This document shows, piece after piece, positions 47,714 to 56,182 of a stretch of DNA of 64,000 bases (its first letter is position 1; every line of letters begins with the position of its first letter). The stretch is from Curtobacterium sp. MCJR17_055. Its GTDB lineage: Bacteria; Actinomycetota; Actinomycetes; Actinomycetales; Microbacteriaceae. The notes under the pieces were generated by a model. That model ran no database searches, had not been told where the DNA came from, and worked only from the letters and a program-made list of their open reading frames with translations. The translations under genes were made by a program, and so were the position numbers. The DNA lies in contig NZ_QKLF01000003.1 of NCBI RefSeq assembly GCF_003224335.1, forward strand, positions 124,001 through 188,000, read 5' to 3'.

Positions 47714-50700
47714 TCCGGCGGCTGTTCCGCGCGCACCGGTCGGCGGCGCTGACGTCCGTGGTCGCCGTCGTCGTCGGCGCGGTCGTCACCGGGACGGCTC
47801 TCGTGTCGACCGGGTACCACACGCAGCGTGTCGACCTCGGTGACGGCACGGTCTGGGTGCCGTCCGCGGAGTACGGCGCGGTCGGTCGCGCGAACCCCGG
47901 GGTGCTCGAGCTCAACACCGCGGTGTCGACGTCCTCCGACGCCGTCGACGTCCTGCAGCACGGGTCGACCGTGTACAGCGTCGACCGGACGAAGGGGACG
48001 GTCGCACGGGTCGACGTCGCGGACGCCACCCTGGGTGACGCCGTCACGCTGCCCGCGGGCAGCCCGGACGTCTTCTTCGCGGGGCGCACCGCGGTCGTCG
48101 GGAACGGCGACACCGGCGAGCTCTGGACCACGCCCGCGTCCGCGCTCGAGGACTTCGACGCCTCGACGAAGGCCGACCTGACGCTCGGCGCCGACGCGGT
48201 GTTCGACGCCGCCGACGACCGCGTCGCCGTCTACTCGCCCCGCACGTCGACCGCGTCCCTCGTCGACCTCGGTGCCACGCCGACCGTCGCGCACCGGTGG
48301 ACGGTCCGGATGGACCGCACGCACGACCTACAGGTCGCCGCGTTCGGCGACCACGTCGCCGTGCTCGACCAGACCGACGGTGTGCTCGCGGTGGACGGGC
48401 GCCGGGTCGACCTCGCGAGCCGTGTCGGCGCGGCACCCGCGCTCCAGCGGTCGTCGGACGGTGGTGCGAGCGTCACCGTCGCCGGTGCGACCGGCCTCGT
48501 CCGGGTCGGGCCGTCGGGTTCCGTCGACGCCGTCCCGCTCGCCGTCTCCGGGCGGGCCGCACGACCCCTCGTCAGCGGCTCGTGCACGTACGGTGCCTGG
48601 AACGGTGGTCAGGCCGTCGACACGTGCGCCGGCCGGGCCGTGCAGGACCTCGACCGCGTCCCGGGGGGTGCCGCCCTCCGGATCGTGCACAACGGCGCCG
48701 CGGTGGTCGCGAACGACCCGGAAAGCGGCCGGACGTGGGCGGTCGGGCGGAGCGGGCAGCTCATCGACAACTGGGCGGACCTGGTCGACCGCGCGGACGA
48801 CCGCCAGCAGGAGCGCATCGCCGAGGACGACCCCGAGGTGCAGGAGGACCAGGCGCCGCCGGTCGCCGTCGACGACGACCTCGGGGCGCGTCCCGGACGC
48901 ACCACGACCCTCCCGGTCCTCCTCAACGACCACGACCCGAACGGCGACCCGCTCGTCGTGAGCGAGGTCGGCACGGTCCCGGCGGCTCGCGGCACCGTCG
49001 CGATCGTGTCCGACGGGCAGCGGCTGCAGGTCACCCTGCCCGACGACGCGTCCGGCGTCCTGACCTTCCCGTACACGATCACGGACGGCAACGGAGGCTC
49101 GGACACGGCCGCCGTGCGCGTCACGGTCCGCTCCGACTCGGTCAACGAGCCGCCGCGGCAGGTCCGGGACACGCGGGCCGACGTCGTGCGCGGCGGCCAC
49201 GTCACGACGAACGTCCTCGGGGACTGGATCGACCCCGACGGCGACCCCGTGTTCCTCCGCTCGGCGACGCCGTCCGACGGGGACGCGGCCTCGACGACGC
49301 CGGACGGGCTGCTCGACTACCGCAACGACAGCGGCCGCACCGGCGAGCGGACGCAGCTGGTCGTCGTGAGCGACGGCCGCGACCAGGGTCGGGGCTCGGT
49401 CACGGTCGACGTCGCCGCGCCCGGGGACGTCCCGCTCCGCGCCGACTCGTTCCCCGTCTCCGGGTACGCCGGCAAGCCCTTCACGGTCGACCCGCTCGAG
49501 CACGTCCGCGGCGGGAACGGCACGGTGACGCTGACGAGCGTGTCGTCGGCGTCCGGCCTGACCATCACCCCGTCCTACGACGCCGGCACCTTCCGGGTCG
49601 TCGCGCGGGCCGCCGGCGACGCCCAACTCGAGTACACGGTCACCGACGGCGTCAAGACCACGAGCGGCGTCGTCCGGGTCACGGTGCTCGCGCCGCCCGA
49701 CGCCTCGAGCGCCCCGGTCACGACGCCGAAGACCGTGTTCGTCAACACCCTCGGCACGAAGGACACCGACGTCACGGCGACCGACTCCGACCCGTCCGGC
49801 GGCGTCCTCCTCGTGACCGGGCTCGACGGCCCCGCGGACGGATCGGGCGTGCAGGCGAGCGTCCTCGACCAGCACGTGGTCCGCGTGACGCTGACCGCCC
49901 CGCTGGCCGGCCCGGTGTCCTTCCGGTACACGGTGTCGAACGGACTGGCCTCGGCGACCGGCACGGTGACCGTCGTCGAGATCCCGGAGCCGGACCGCAT
50001 CCAGCCGCCGGTGGCCCAGCCGGACACGGCGACGGTCCGCGTCGGGGACGTGACGGACATCGACGTCCTCGCGAACGACACCCAGCCCGAGGGCGGCTCG
50101 CTGACGCTGCTGCCCGACCTGGTGCAGGACGTCCCGGGCGGCAGCGGCCTGCTGTTCGTGTCGGGCGACCGGCTCCGGTACCTCGCACCGACCACGCCGG
50201 GCACGTACACGGCGGCCTACCGTGTCGCCGGCCCGGACGGGCAGACCGCCGACGCGACCGTCTCCATCTCGGTCCGCGACCGCGACCGGACGACGAACAG
50301 CGCCCCGGTGCCCCAGACGGTGACGGCCCGCGTCGTCGCCGGGCAGACGGTCCGGATCGCGGTGCCCCTCGCCGACACCGACCCGGACGGCGACTCCGTA
50401 CAGCTCGTCGGCGTCGGGTCGAACCCGGAGAAGGGCGCTGTCACGGAGGTCACGACGGATGCGCTGACGTACGAGGCCGGCGACTACTCCGCCGGCACGG
50501 ACGAGTTCACGTACACGGTGGTCGACGCTCTCGGCGCCCGCGCCACCGGAACGGTCCGCGTCGGCATCGCGCCGCGTGCCGACCAGGCGTCGGACCCGGT
50601 CGCGCAGGCCGACCGCGTCACGATCCGGCCCGGTGGCACCGTGACGGTCCGGGTCCTGCAGAACGACTCGGACCCCGAGGGCGGGCGGCTCCGCGTCGCG

Positions 50701-53625
50701 TCCGCCGAGCCGACGGGGTCGGGCGTGCGGGCCCGGGTCCTCGGCGGCGAGACGGTGCGCGTCACGCCGCCCGCGTCCGCGCGCGCGGGTGACTTCGCCG
50801 TCCTGTACACCGTGACGAACGAGCGGGCCGGGTCCAGCACCGCCTTCCTCACCGTCACGGTGGACCCCGACGCGTCGCCGCTCCGGCCCGAGGTCGACGA
50901 CACCGTGCTCGACCTGCAGGACGTCCTCGGGCGCGACTCCGTCACGGTCGACGTGCTCCGGAACGTGTTCGCGGCCGAGGGCACGCGCGCGGACCTCCGG
51001 GTCGGCCTCGTCGGTGGCCACCGGAGCGGCGCCCGCGTCACCGACGACGACCGGATCGCGGTGCGGATCACGGCACGGTCGCAGGTGATCCCGTTCTCGG
51101 TGGCCCTGCGCGACCAGCCGGACGTCGTCTCGCTCGGCTTCGTCCACGTGCCCGGCACCGACGACGCCCTGCCCCAGGTCGACCGGTCCGCGCCCGCCGT
51201 CACGGTGCGGAGCGAGTCGACGGTGCGGATCCCGCTCGACCGCTACGTCGTGACCGCCACCGGCCGCACCGCCACGCTGACCGACCGCGGTGCCGTGAAG
51301 GCCACCCACGCCAGCGGCGGCTCGCTCGTGGTCGACAGCTCGACGCTGCAGTTCACCTCCGCCGAGCTGTACTACGGCAACGCGTCGATCTCGTTCGAGG
51401 TCACCGACGGCTCGGACGCCGACGGCGGCAAGGGGCGGGTCGCGACCCTGGTCCTGCCGATCACCGTCACGCCCCGGTCGAACCAGCCGCCGTCGCTGAG
51501 CGGGACCACGCTCGAGCTCCAGCCGGGCGACACCCGCACACTCGACCTCACGAAGCTCACCGACTACCCGTACCCGGCCGACCTGCCGGAGCTGCGGTAC
51601 TCGGTGGTCGACCGACCGGGTGGCGGCACCACCGCCTCGGTGACCGGGCAGCGCCTCACCGTGCGGGTGCCGGAGTCCGCACGGACCGGGACGAGCACCT
51701 CCGTCGGCGTCGGCGTCGCGGACGCGACCAACGCCGGTCGCGCGGGCCGGATCGTCGTCGACGTCGTGACCTCGACCCGACCGCTCGTGCAGCCCGCGCC
51801 GGACAGCGCCGTCGTCGCCCGTGGCACGACCACGACGGTCGACGTCCTGGCGAACGACCGGCCGACGAACCCGTTCCCCGGCGAGCCGCTCCGCGTGACC
51901 GACATCCGCGGGCTCGGCGGCGGGCTGCCGTCCGGCGTCTCGGTGACCCCGACTGCCGACCGCTCGCGCCTCCGCGTGACGGTCGCGCGGGACGCGAGGC
52001 CGGTCGACGCGCACCTGCAGTACCGTGTCGCCGACGTCACGGGGGACACGGCACGGTCCGTGTGGGGCGACGTCACGATCTCCGTGCAGGACGTGCCCGA
52101 CGCGCCCGGGACCCCGACCCGGACCGGGTCGTCCGAGGGCGGCCGCGTGACGCTCTCCTGGTCGACCCCGCGGGCGAACAACTCGGCGATCACCGGCTAC
52201 CGGGTGACGGGGACGAACGGCGTCTCACAGGACTGCGGCACCGCGACCGTCTGCACGGTCACGGGGCTCGACCCGACGGCGTCGTACCGGTTCTCCGTCA
52301 CCGCCGCGAACGCCGTCGGTCGGTCGGACCCGTCCGCGCAGTCGGCCGCGATGAGCGCGGACTTCGTGCCCGCGGCACCGACCGGCACGACGGTCGCCCC
52401 GGACCGCACCACGCCGAACCGGCTCGACGTCCGCTGGGACGCCGTGCCGCGTCCGTCGCGGGGGAGCCTCGTCGACCAGTACGTGGTCACCGTCGCCGGG
52501 CCGGGGCTCAGCACCACGAAGACCGTCCGCGGTGCCACCGCCACGACCTTCGACGGCGCCCTCAGCGGTGCGACGTACGCGGTCACGGTCTCGGCACGGA
52601 ACGACGCGGCCCGCGACGGCACCGCCGTGCAGTGGAACACCGGTTCCGCGACGGGCGCCGCGGTCGGGACGCCCGGGACGGTCACCGCCCTCAGCGCCTC
52701 GACCGGCAGCACGCCCGACACCGACGGGCGGTCCACCGTGACCGTGACCTGGGGCGCGGCGGACGGCCGGGGCGGCAGCGGGCCGTCGTACGCCGCGTAC
52801 CGGATCGCGGCGGGCTCGACGCCGACCTGCCGGAGCCTCGCCGGGGAGACGCCCGTCGGGACGGCGTCCGGCTCCGTCGACCGGGGCGTGCCGGCCGGCG
52901 TGACGCGGTACGCGGTCGTCGCCGACAACGGCCTGTTCTGCAGCGTGGCCGTCACGGACACGGTCGCCTACGAACGGCCCGCGGCTCCGGTCGCTCCGTC
53001 GGTCGGCCTCGTCGCGTCAGGCCAGCCGGACCGCGTCGACGCGCGCGTCACGGCCCCGACCACGAAGGTCGACCACTACCGCCTCGACACCGGGAGCGGG
53101 ACGGTCGACCTGGCGCCCGGTGACTCCTGGACCGGTGTCCCCGGTGCCGGGTCGCGCAACACCGCCGTGAAGGTCGCCCTGCAGGCGTGCGGTGCCCCTG
53201 GTGACGCGTTCTGCTCGGACCGGACCTCCGCGACCGCGGGCGCCCTCGACCTGTCCGCGTCCGTGACGACGGCGGCGCACGGGCACCCGATCGTGGTGAG
53301 CGGCCCGGACGGCAGCGCCGTCGGATCGGTCCGCTACACCGCCACCTGGTACGACGCGGACGGCACGGTCCTGCCCGCGGGCGACGGCAACCCGTGGGAC
53401 GGGTCCAGCGTCGGGCCCACCCCGCCGACGGACGCCTCGACGGTGTCGGTCCGGGCGTCCGTGACCACGTCGTTCGACGCGGACCTGACCCGTACAGGCA
53501 CCGACTCCGACCCCGTCGACGTCGGCCCCGACCCGGACGCACCCGCGCCCGACCCCGCACCGATCCCGGGACAGGGCGACCCACCGGGGACGGGCGACCC
53601 GCCCGGCCAGGGCGCGTCCGGCTGA
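47710..53625 (+). CDS. Large membrane-anchored Ig-like/FN3 multidomain surface protein
   Basis: A 1971-residue protein with a short cytoplasmic tail, one N-terminal anchor (LTSVVAVVVGAVVTGTALVS) and a vast outside part. Residues 40-380 hold repeated Val/Asp-rich strands resembling a beta-propeller. From about 386 to 1455 come some 11 cadherin/Ig-like modules marked by LLNDHDPNGDP, DWIDPDGDP, LANDTQPEGG, LADTDPDGD and QNDSDPEGG. Four FN3-like modules follow at about 1462-1850 (TLSWSTPRANNSAITGYRVT in the first). The tail is PGQGDPPGTG-type and there is no LPXTG signal. GTG 47710 overlaps the kinase stop. It is probably the ligand-binding or structural partner of the kinase. Confidence 0.9.
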   Translation: MIRRLFRAHRSAALTSVVAVVVGAVVTGTALVSTGYHTQRVDLGDGTVWVPSAEYGAVGRANPGVLELNTAVSTSSDAVDVLQHGSTVYSVDRTKGTVARVDVADATLGDAVTLPAGSPDVFFAGRTAVVGNGDTGELWTTPASALEDFDASTKADLTLGADAVFDAADDRVAVYSPRTSTASLVDLGATPTVAHRWTVRMDRTHDLQVAAFGDHVAVLDQTDGVLAVDGRRVDLASRVGAAPALQRSSDGGASVTVAGATGLVRVGPSGSVDAVPLAVSGRAARPLVSGSCTYGAWNGGQAVDTCAGRAVQDLDRVPGGAALRIVHNGAAVVANDPESGRTWAVGRSGQLIDNWADLVDRADDRQQERIAEDDPEVQEDQAPPVAVDDDLGARPGRTTTLPVLLNDHDPNGDPLVVSEVGTVPAARGTVAIVSDGQRLQVTLPDDASGVLTFPYTITDGNGGSDTAAVRVTVRSDSVNEPPRQVRDTRADVVRGGHVTTNVLGDWIDPDGDPVFLRSATPSDGDAASTTPDGLLDYRNDSGRTGERTQLVVVSDGRDQGRGSVTVDVAAPGDVPLRADSFPVSGYAGKPFTVDPLEHVRGGNGTVTLTSVSSASGLTITPSYDAGTFRVVARAAGDAQLEYTVTDGVKTTSGVVRVTVLAPPDASSAPVTTPKTVFVNTLGTKDTDVTATDSDPSGGVLLVTGLDGPADGSGVQASVLDQHVVRVTLTAPLAGPVSFRYTVSNGLASATGTVTVVEIPEPDRIQPPVAQPDTATVRVGDVTDIDVLANDTQPEGGSLTLLPDLVQDVPGGSGLLFVSGDRLRYLAPTTPGTYTAAYRVAGPDGQTADATVSISVRDRDRTTNSAPVPQTVTARVVAGQTVRIAVPLADTDPDGDSVQLVGVGSNPEKGAVTEVTTDALTYEAGDYSAGTDEFTYTVVDALGARATGTVRVGIAPRADQASDPVAQADRVTIRPGGTVTVRVLQNDSDPEGGRLRVASAEPTGSGVRARVLGGETVRVTPPASARAGDFAVLYTVTNERAGSSTAFLTVTVDPDASPLRPEVDDTVLDLQDVLGRDSVTVDVLRNVFAAEGTRADLRVGLVGGHRSGARVTDDDRIAVRITARSQVIPFSVALRDQPDVVSLGFVHVPGTDDALPQVDRSAPAVTVRSESTVRIPLDRYVVTATGRTATLTDRGAVKATHASGGSLVVDSSTLQFTSAELYYGNASISFEVTDGSDADGGKGRVATLVLPITVTPRSNQPPSLSGTTLELQPGDTRTLDLTKLTDYPYPADLPELRYSVVDRPGGGTTASVTGQRLTVRVPESARTGTSTSVGVGVADATNAGRAGRIVVDVVTSTRPLVQPAPDSAVVARGTTTTVDVLANDRPTNPFPGEPLRVTDIRGLGGGLPSGVSVTPTADRSRLRVTVARDARPVDAHLQYRVADVTGDTARSVWGDVTISVQDVPDAPGTPTRTGSSEGGRVTLSWSTPRANNSAITGYRVTGTNGVSQDCGTATVCTVTGLDPTASYRFSVTAANAVGRSDPSAQSAAMSADFVPAAPTGTTVAPDRTTPNRLDVRWDAVPRPSRGSLVDQYVVTVAGPGLSTTKTVRGATATTFDGALSGATYAVTVSARNDAARDGTAVQWNTGSATGAAVGTPGTVTALSASTGSTPDTDGRSTVTVTWGAADGRGGSGPSYAAYRIAAGSTPTCRSLAGETPVGTASGSVDRGVPAGVTRYAVVADNGLFCSVAVTDTVAYERPAAPVAPSVGLVASGQPDRVDARVTAPTTKVDHYRLDTGSGTVDLAPGDSWTGVPGAGSRNTAVKVALQACGAPGDAFCSDRTSATAGALDLSASVTTAAHGHPIVVSGPDGSAVGSVRYTATWYDADGTVLPAGDGNPWDGSSVGPTPPTDASTVSVRASVTTSFDADLTRTGTDSDPVDVGPDPDAPAPDPAPIPGQGDPPGTGDPPGQGASG

Positions 53626-53649
53626 CCGCCGGGCCGCCCCGCGGGCAGA

Positions 53650-53667
53650 CACGGCTCGTCAGCCGTG
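53650..53667 (+). other. Small hairpin after the surface protein gene
   Basis: CACGGCT and AGCCGTG pair around CGTC, 24 bp after the stop codon. It could be a weak terminator or an RNA-stability element inside the operon. Confidence 0.4.
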
Positions 53668-53690
53668 CCCCGCCAGGCCGCGACGATCCA

Positions 53691-53800
53691 GACCGCGACG
53701 ACCCAGACCCCACCGACCCGGCCCGCAGCACCCCGCCAACCGCACTCCGCCAGTCCGCACCCCGCCAGCCCGCACCCCGCCCGACCCGACGAGGAACGAC
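53691..53800 (+). other. C-rich, G-poor segment before the MoxR gene
   Basis: In 53701-53760 I count about 35 C and 11 G. CCGCACCCCGCC repeats at 53755-53766 and 53770-53781. The transcript here would be C-rich and unstructured, the composition favoured by Rho-loading sites. It fills most of the 179-bp gap, the only sizeable break in the kinase-to-TGase run. Confidence 0.4.
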
Positions 53801-53804
53801 CCGC

Positions 53805-54776
53805 ATGACCATGACCCCGGAGCAGGCCACCCGCTTCGCCGACGTCGCCGCCCGCATCGTGACGAACGTCGAGCAGGTGCTCCTCGGCAAGGCCTTCGTG
53901 ATCCGCCTGGCCGTCACCGCGATGCTCAGCGAGGGGCACCTGCTGCTCGAGGACGTCCCGGGCACCGGCAAGACGAGCCTCGCCCGAGCCCTCGCCCAGA
54001 GCGTGCAGGGCGTGACGAGCCGCATCCAGTTCACGCCCGACCTGCTGCCCGGCGACATCACCGGCATCAGCGTCTACGACCAGCGCGCGCAGGAGTTCGA
54101 GTTCCACCGCGGGCCCGTCTTCGCCAACGTCGTCCTCGCGGACGAGATCAACCGCGCCAGCCCGAAGACCCAGTCCGCACTCCTCGAGGCGATGGAGGAG
54201 TCCGCCGTCACGGTCGACGGCGTCAGCCACCGCCTCGGCGCGCCGTTCATGGTGATCGCCACGCAGAACCCGGTCGAGCAGGCCGGCACGTACCGGCTCC
54301 CCGAGGCGCAGCTCGACCGCTTCCTCATGAAGACCTCGATCGGCTACCCGGACCACGCTGCGACCGTCCGCATCCTCGAGACGTCCTCGGCGCCGTCCGC
54401 CGCCGTCCCGCTCGCGAGCGTCGTCCCCGCCGCCAGCGTCACCGAGCTCGCCGCGCTCGCCCGCACCGTGCACGTCGACCCGGTCATCGCCGACTACGTC
54501 GCTCGTCTGGTCGACGCGACCCGCGCAGCCGGCGAGGTCCGACTCGGCGTCAGCGTCCGCGGTGCCATGGGCCTCGTCCGCGCCGCACGCGTCTACGCCG
54601 CGGTGCAGGGGCGCCACTACGTCACACCGGACGACGTCAAGGCGTTGGCCGAGCCGGTGCTCGCCCACCGCCTCGTCCTGGACGCCGAGGCGGAGTTCGA
54701 CGGCGTCAGCGCGTCGAGCGTCATCGGACAGATCCTCGTCGAGACGCCGCCGCCCGCGGACCGGACGCCGCGGTGA
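53805..54776 (+). CDS. MoxR-family AAA+ ATPase
   Basis: A 323-residue chaperone-type ATPase. Walker A is LLLEDVPGTGKTSLARAL, Walker B VVLADEINRASPKTQSALLEAMEE, sensor 1 FMVIATQNPVEQAGTY and then LPEAQLDRFLMK. A helical lid domain occupies the last 90 residues. MoxR proteins usually work with the DUF58 protein encoded next to them to mature or load metal ions onto partners. The stop overlaps the DUF58 start. GAGGAACGAC serves as the ribosome site for ATG 53805. Confidence 0.94.
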   Translation: MTMTPEQATRFADVAARIVTNVEQVLLGKAFVIRLAVTAMLSEGHLLLEDVPGTGKTSLARALAQSVQGVTSRIQFTPDLLPGDITGISVYDQRAQEFEFHRGPVFANVVLADEINRASPKTQSALLEAMEESAVTVDGVSHRLGAPFMVIATQNPVEQAGTYRLPEAQLDRFLMKTSIGYPDHAATVRILETSSAPSAAVPLASVVPAASVTELAALARTVHVDPVIADYVARLVDATRAAGEVRLGVSVRGAMGLVRAARVYAAVQGRHYVTPDDVKALAEPVLAHRLVLDAEAEFDGVSASSVIGQILVETPPPADRTPR

Positions 54777-56182
54777 CCGACCGCCGGCCCGTCGCCACGC
54801 GCTCGCGTCGCCCGTCCGCGACGCGGTCGCGTCGTGCCACGGTCGACGGTCGCACCGGGACGGTCGCCGGCATGACGAACGTCCGGACCCGTCTGGTCGG
54901 TGACCGCGACGGCGTCGCCGCCGAGGCGGTCGTCGGTGTCGTCCGCGTGTGGCGCACGGCCGGGAGGCTCGTCACGCGTGTCCGGGACGAGGTCGCCGCC
55001 GTCGTCACCGGGCTCGGCTGGACCGTGCTCGCACTGACCGTCGTCGCGTTCGTCGTCGGGTACCGGTTCGGCCTCCGCGAGGTCGTCGTCGTCGGGTGGG
55101 CCGGCGCGGTCCTCGCCGTCGTGGCGGCGGTGGCGCTCGTCGGGCGGTCGCGCCTCGTCGTGGGCATGACCCTCCCGCAGCACCGCGTCGCGGTCGGCGA
55201 CCCCGCCGAGGTGACCGTCACCGCCGAGAACCCCACGCGCCTCCCGTCCGTGCCCACGACGCTCGAACTGCCGGTCGGCAACGGGCTCGTCGACGTGGCG
55301 GTGCCGGTCGTCGCGCCGCACGGGACCCACGTCCGCCGGGTGCCGGTGCCGACCACGCGCCGCGGTGTCCTCGACGTCGGTCCGGTCACCGGCGTCCGTG
55401 CCGACCCGGTCGGGCTCGTCCGACGGGAGCTCGTCTGGGCCGAGCAGGAACAGGTCATCGTCCACCCGCGCACGGTCGCGATCCCCTCCACGAGCACCGG
55501 CCTGGTACGGGACCTCGAGGGGCAGGCGACGAACGACCTGTCCCCGGCCGACATCGCCTTCCACGCCGTCCGCGAGTACATGCCCGGGGACGACCCGCGC
55601 ACCATCCACTGGAAGTCGACGGCGAAGACCGGTGCGTTCATGGTGCGGCAGTTCGAGGACACGCGTCGGTCGCACCTCGTCGTCGCCCTCGGTGTCTCGG
55701 ACACCGAGTACCGCGACGAGGACGAGTTCGAGCTGGCCGTCAGCGCCGCCGCCTCGCTCGGCACTCGAGCGGTCCGGGACGGCCGCGAGGTCACCGTCGT
55801 GGTGTCCGAACGCACCCCCGAGTTCGCGAAGCGCCCGGTGTACGCGCTCGAGTCACTGCCGACCGTCACGCCGACGCGGCTGCTCGACGCCTTCGCGAGC
55901 GTCCGCCTCGCCGAGGCATGCCTGCCGGTCGCCGAGGTCGCGCGACTCGTCGGGCGGGACGCGGCAGGCATCTCGGTCGCCTTCCTGGTCGTCGGCAGCG
56001 CGGTCGGCCTGCCCGCCCTCCGCCTCGCGGCGACGCGGTTCCCGGTCGGGGTCGAGGTCGTCGCCGTCGTGTGCGAGCCCGAGGCCGTCCCGCGCTCGGT
56101 CCGGGTCGCCGGACTGACCGTGCTGACGATCGGGTACCTCGAGGACCTCCGGCACGCGCTGCACCGGTCGGCTGCCGCATGA
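54773..56182 (+). CDS. DUF58-domain membrane protein
   Basis: A 469-residue protein with two membrane helices near 80-125 and a beta-rich stretch (LPQHRVAVGDPAEVTVTAENPT). The DUF58 signature REYMPGDDPRTIHWKSTAKTG comes before a von Willebrand A-like fold. It is the usual partner of MoxR ATPases. GTG 54773 overlaps the MoxR stop. The basic stretch before residue 34 (RRPVATRSRRPSATRSRRAT) might not be translated if ATG 54872 is used. It is coupled to the next gene by an ATGA overlap. Confidence 0.9.
   Translation: MTDRRPVATRSRRPSATRSRRATVDGRTGTVAGMTNVRTRLVGDRDGVAAEAVVGVVRVWRTAGRLVTRVRDEVAAVVTGLGWTVLALTVVAFVVGYRFGLREVVVVGWAGAVLAVVAAVALVGRSRLVVGMTLPQHRVAVGDPAEVTVTAENPTRLPSVPTTLELPVGNGLVDVAVPVVAPHGTHVRRVPVPTTRRGVLDVGPVTGVRADPVGLVRRELVWAEQEQVIVHPRTVAIPSTSTGLVRDLEGQATNDLSPADIAFHAVREYMPGDDPRTIHWKSTAKTGAFMVRQFEDTRRSHLVVALGVSDTEYRDEDEFELAVSAAASLGTRAVRDGREVTVVVSERTPEFAKRPVYALESLPTVTPTRLLDAFASVRLAEACLPVAEVARLVGRDAAGISVAFLVVGSAVGLPALRLAATRFPVGVEVVAVVCEPEAVPRSVRVAGLTVLTIGYLEDLRHALHRSAAA

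Noticed and set aside
48328-52014. Minus-strand open frame opposite the Ig/FN3 gene
   Set aside because: Arg/Asp/Gly shadow with no motif; the plus strand shows repeating modules.
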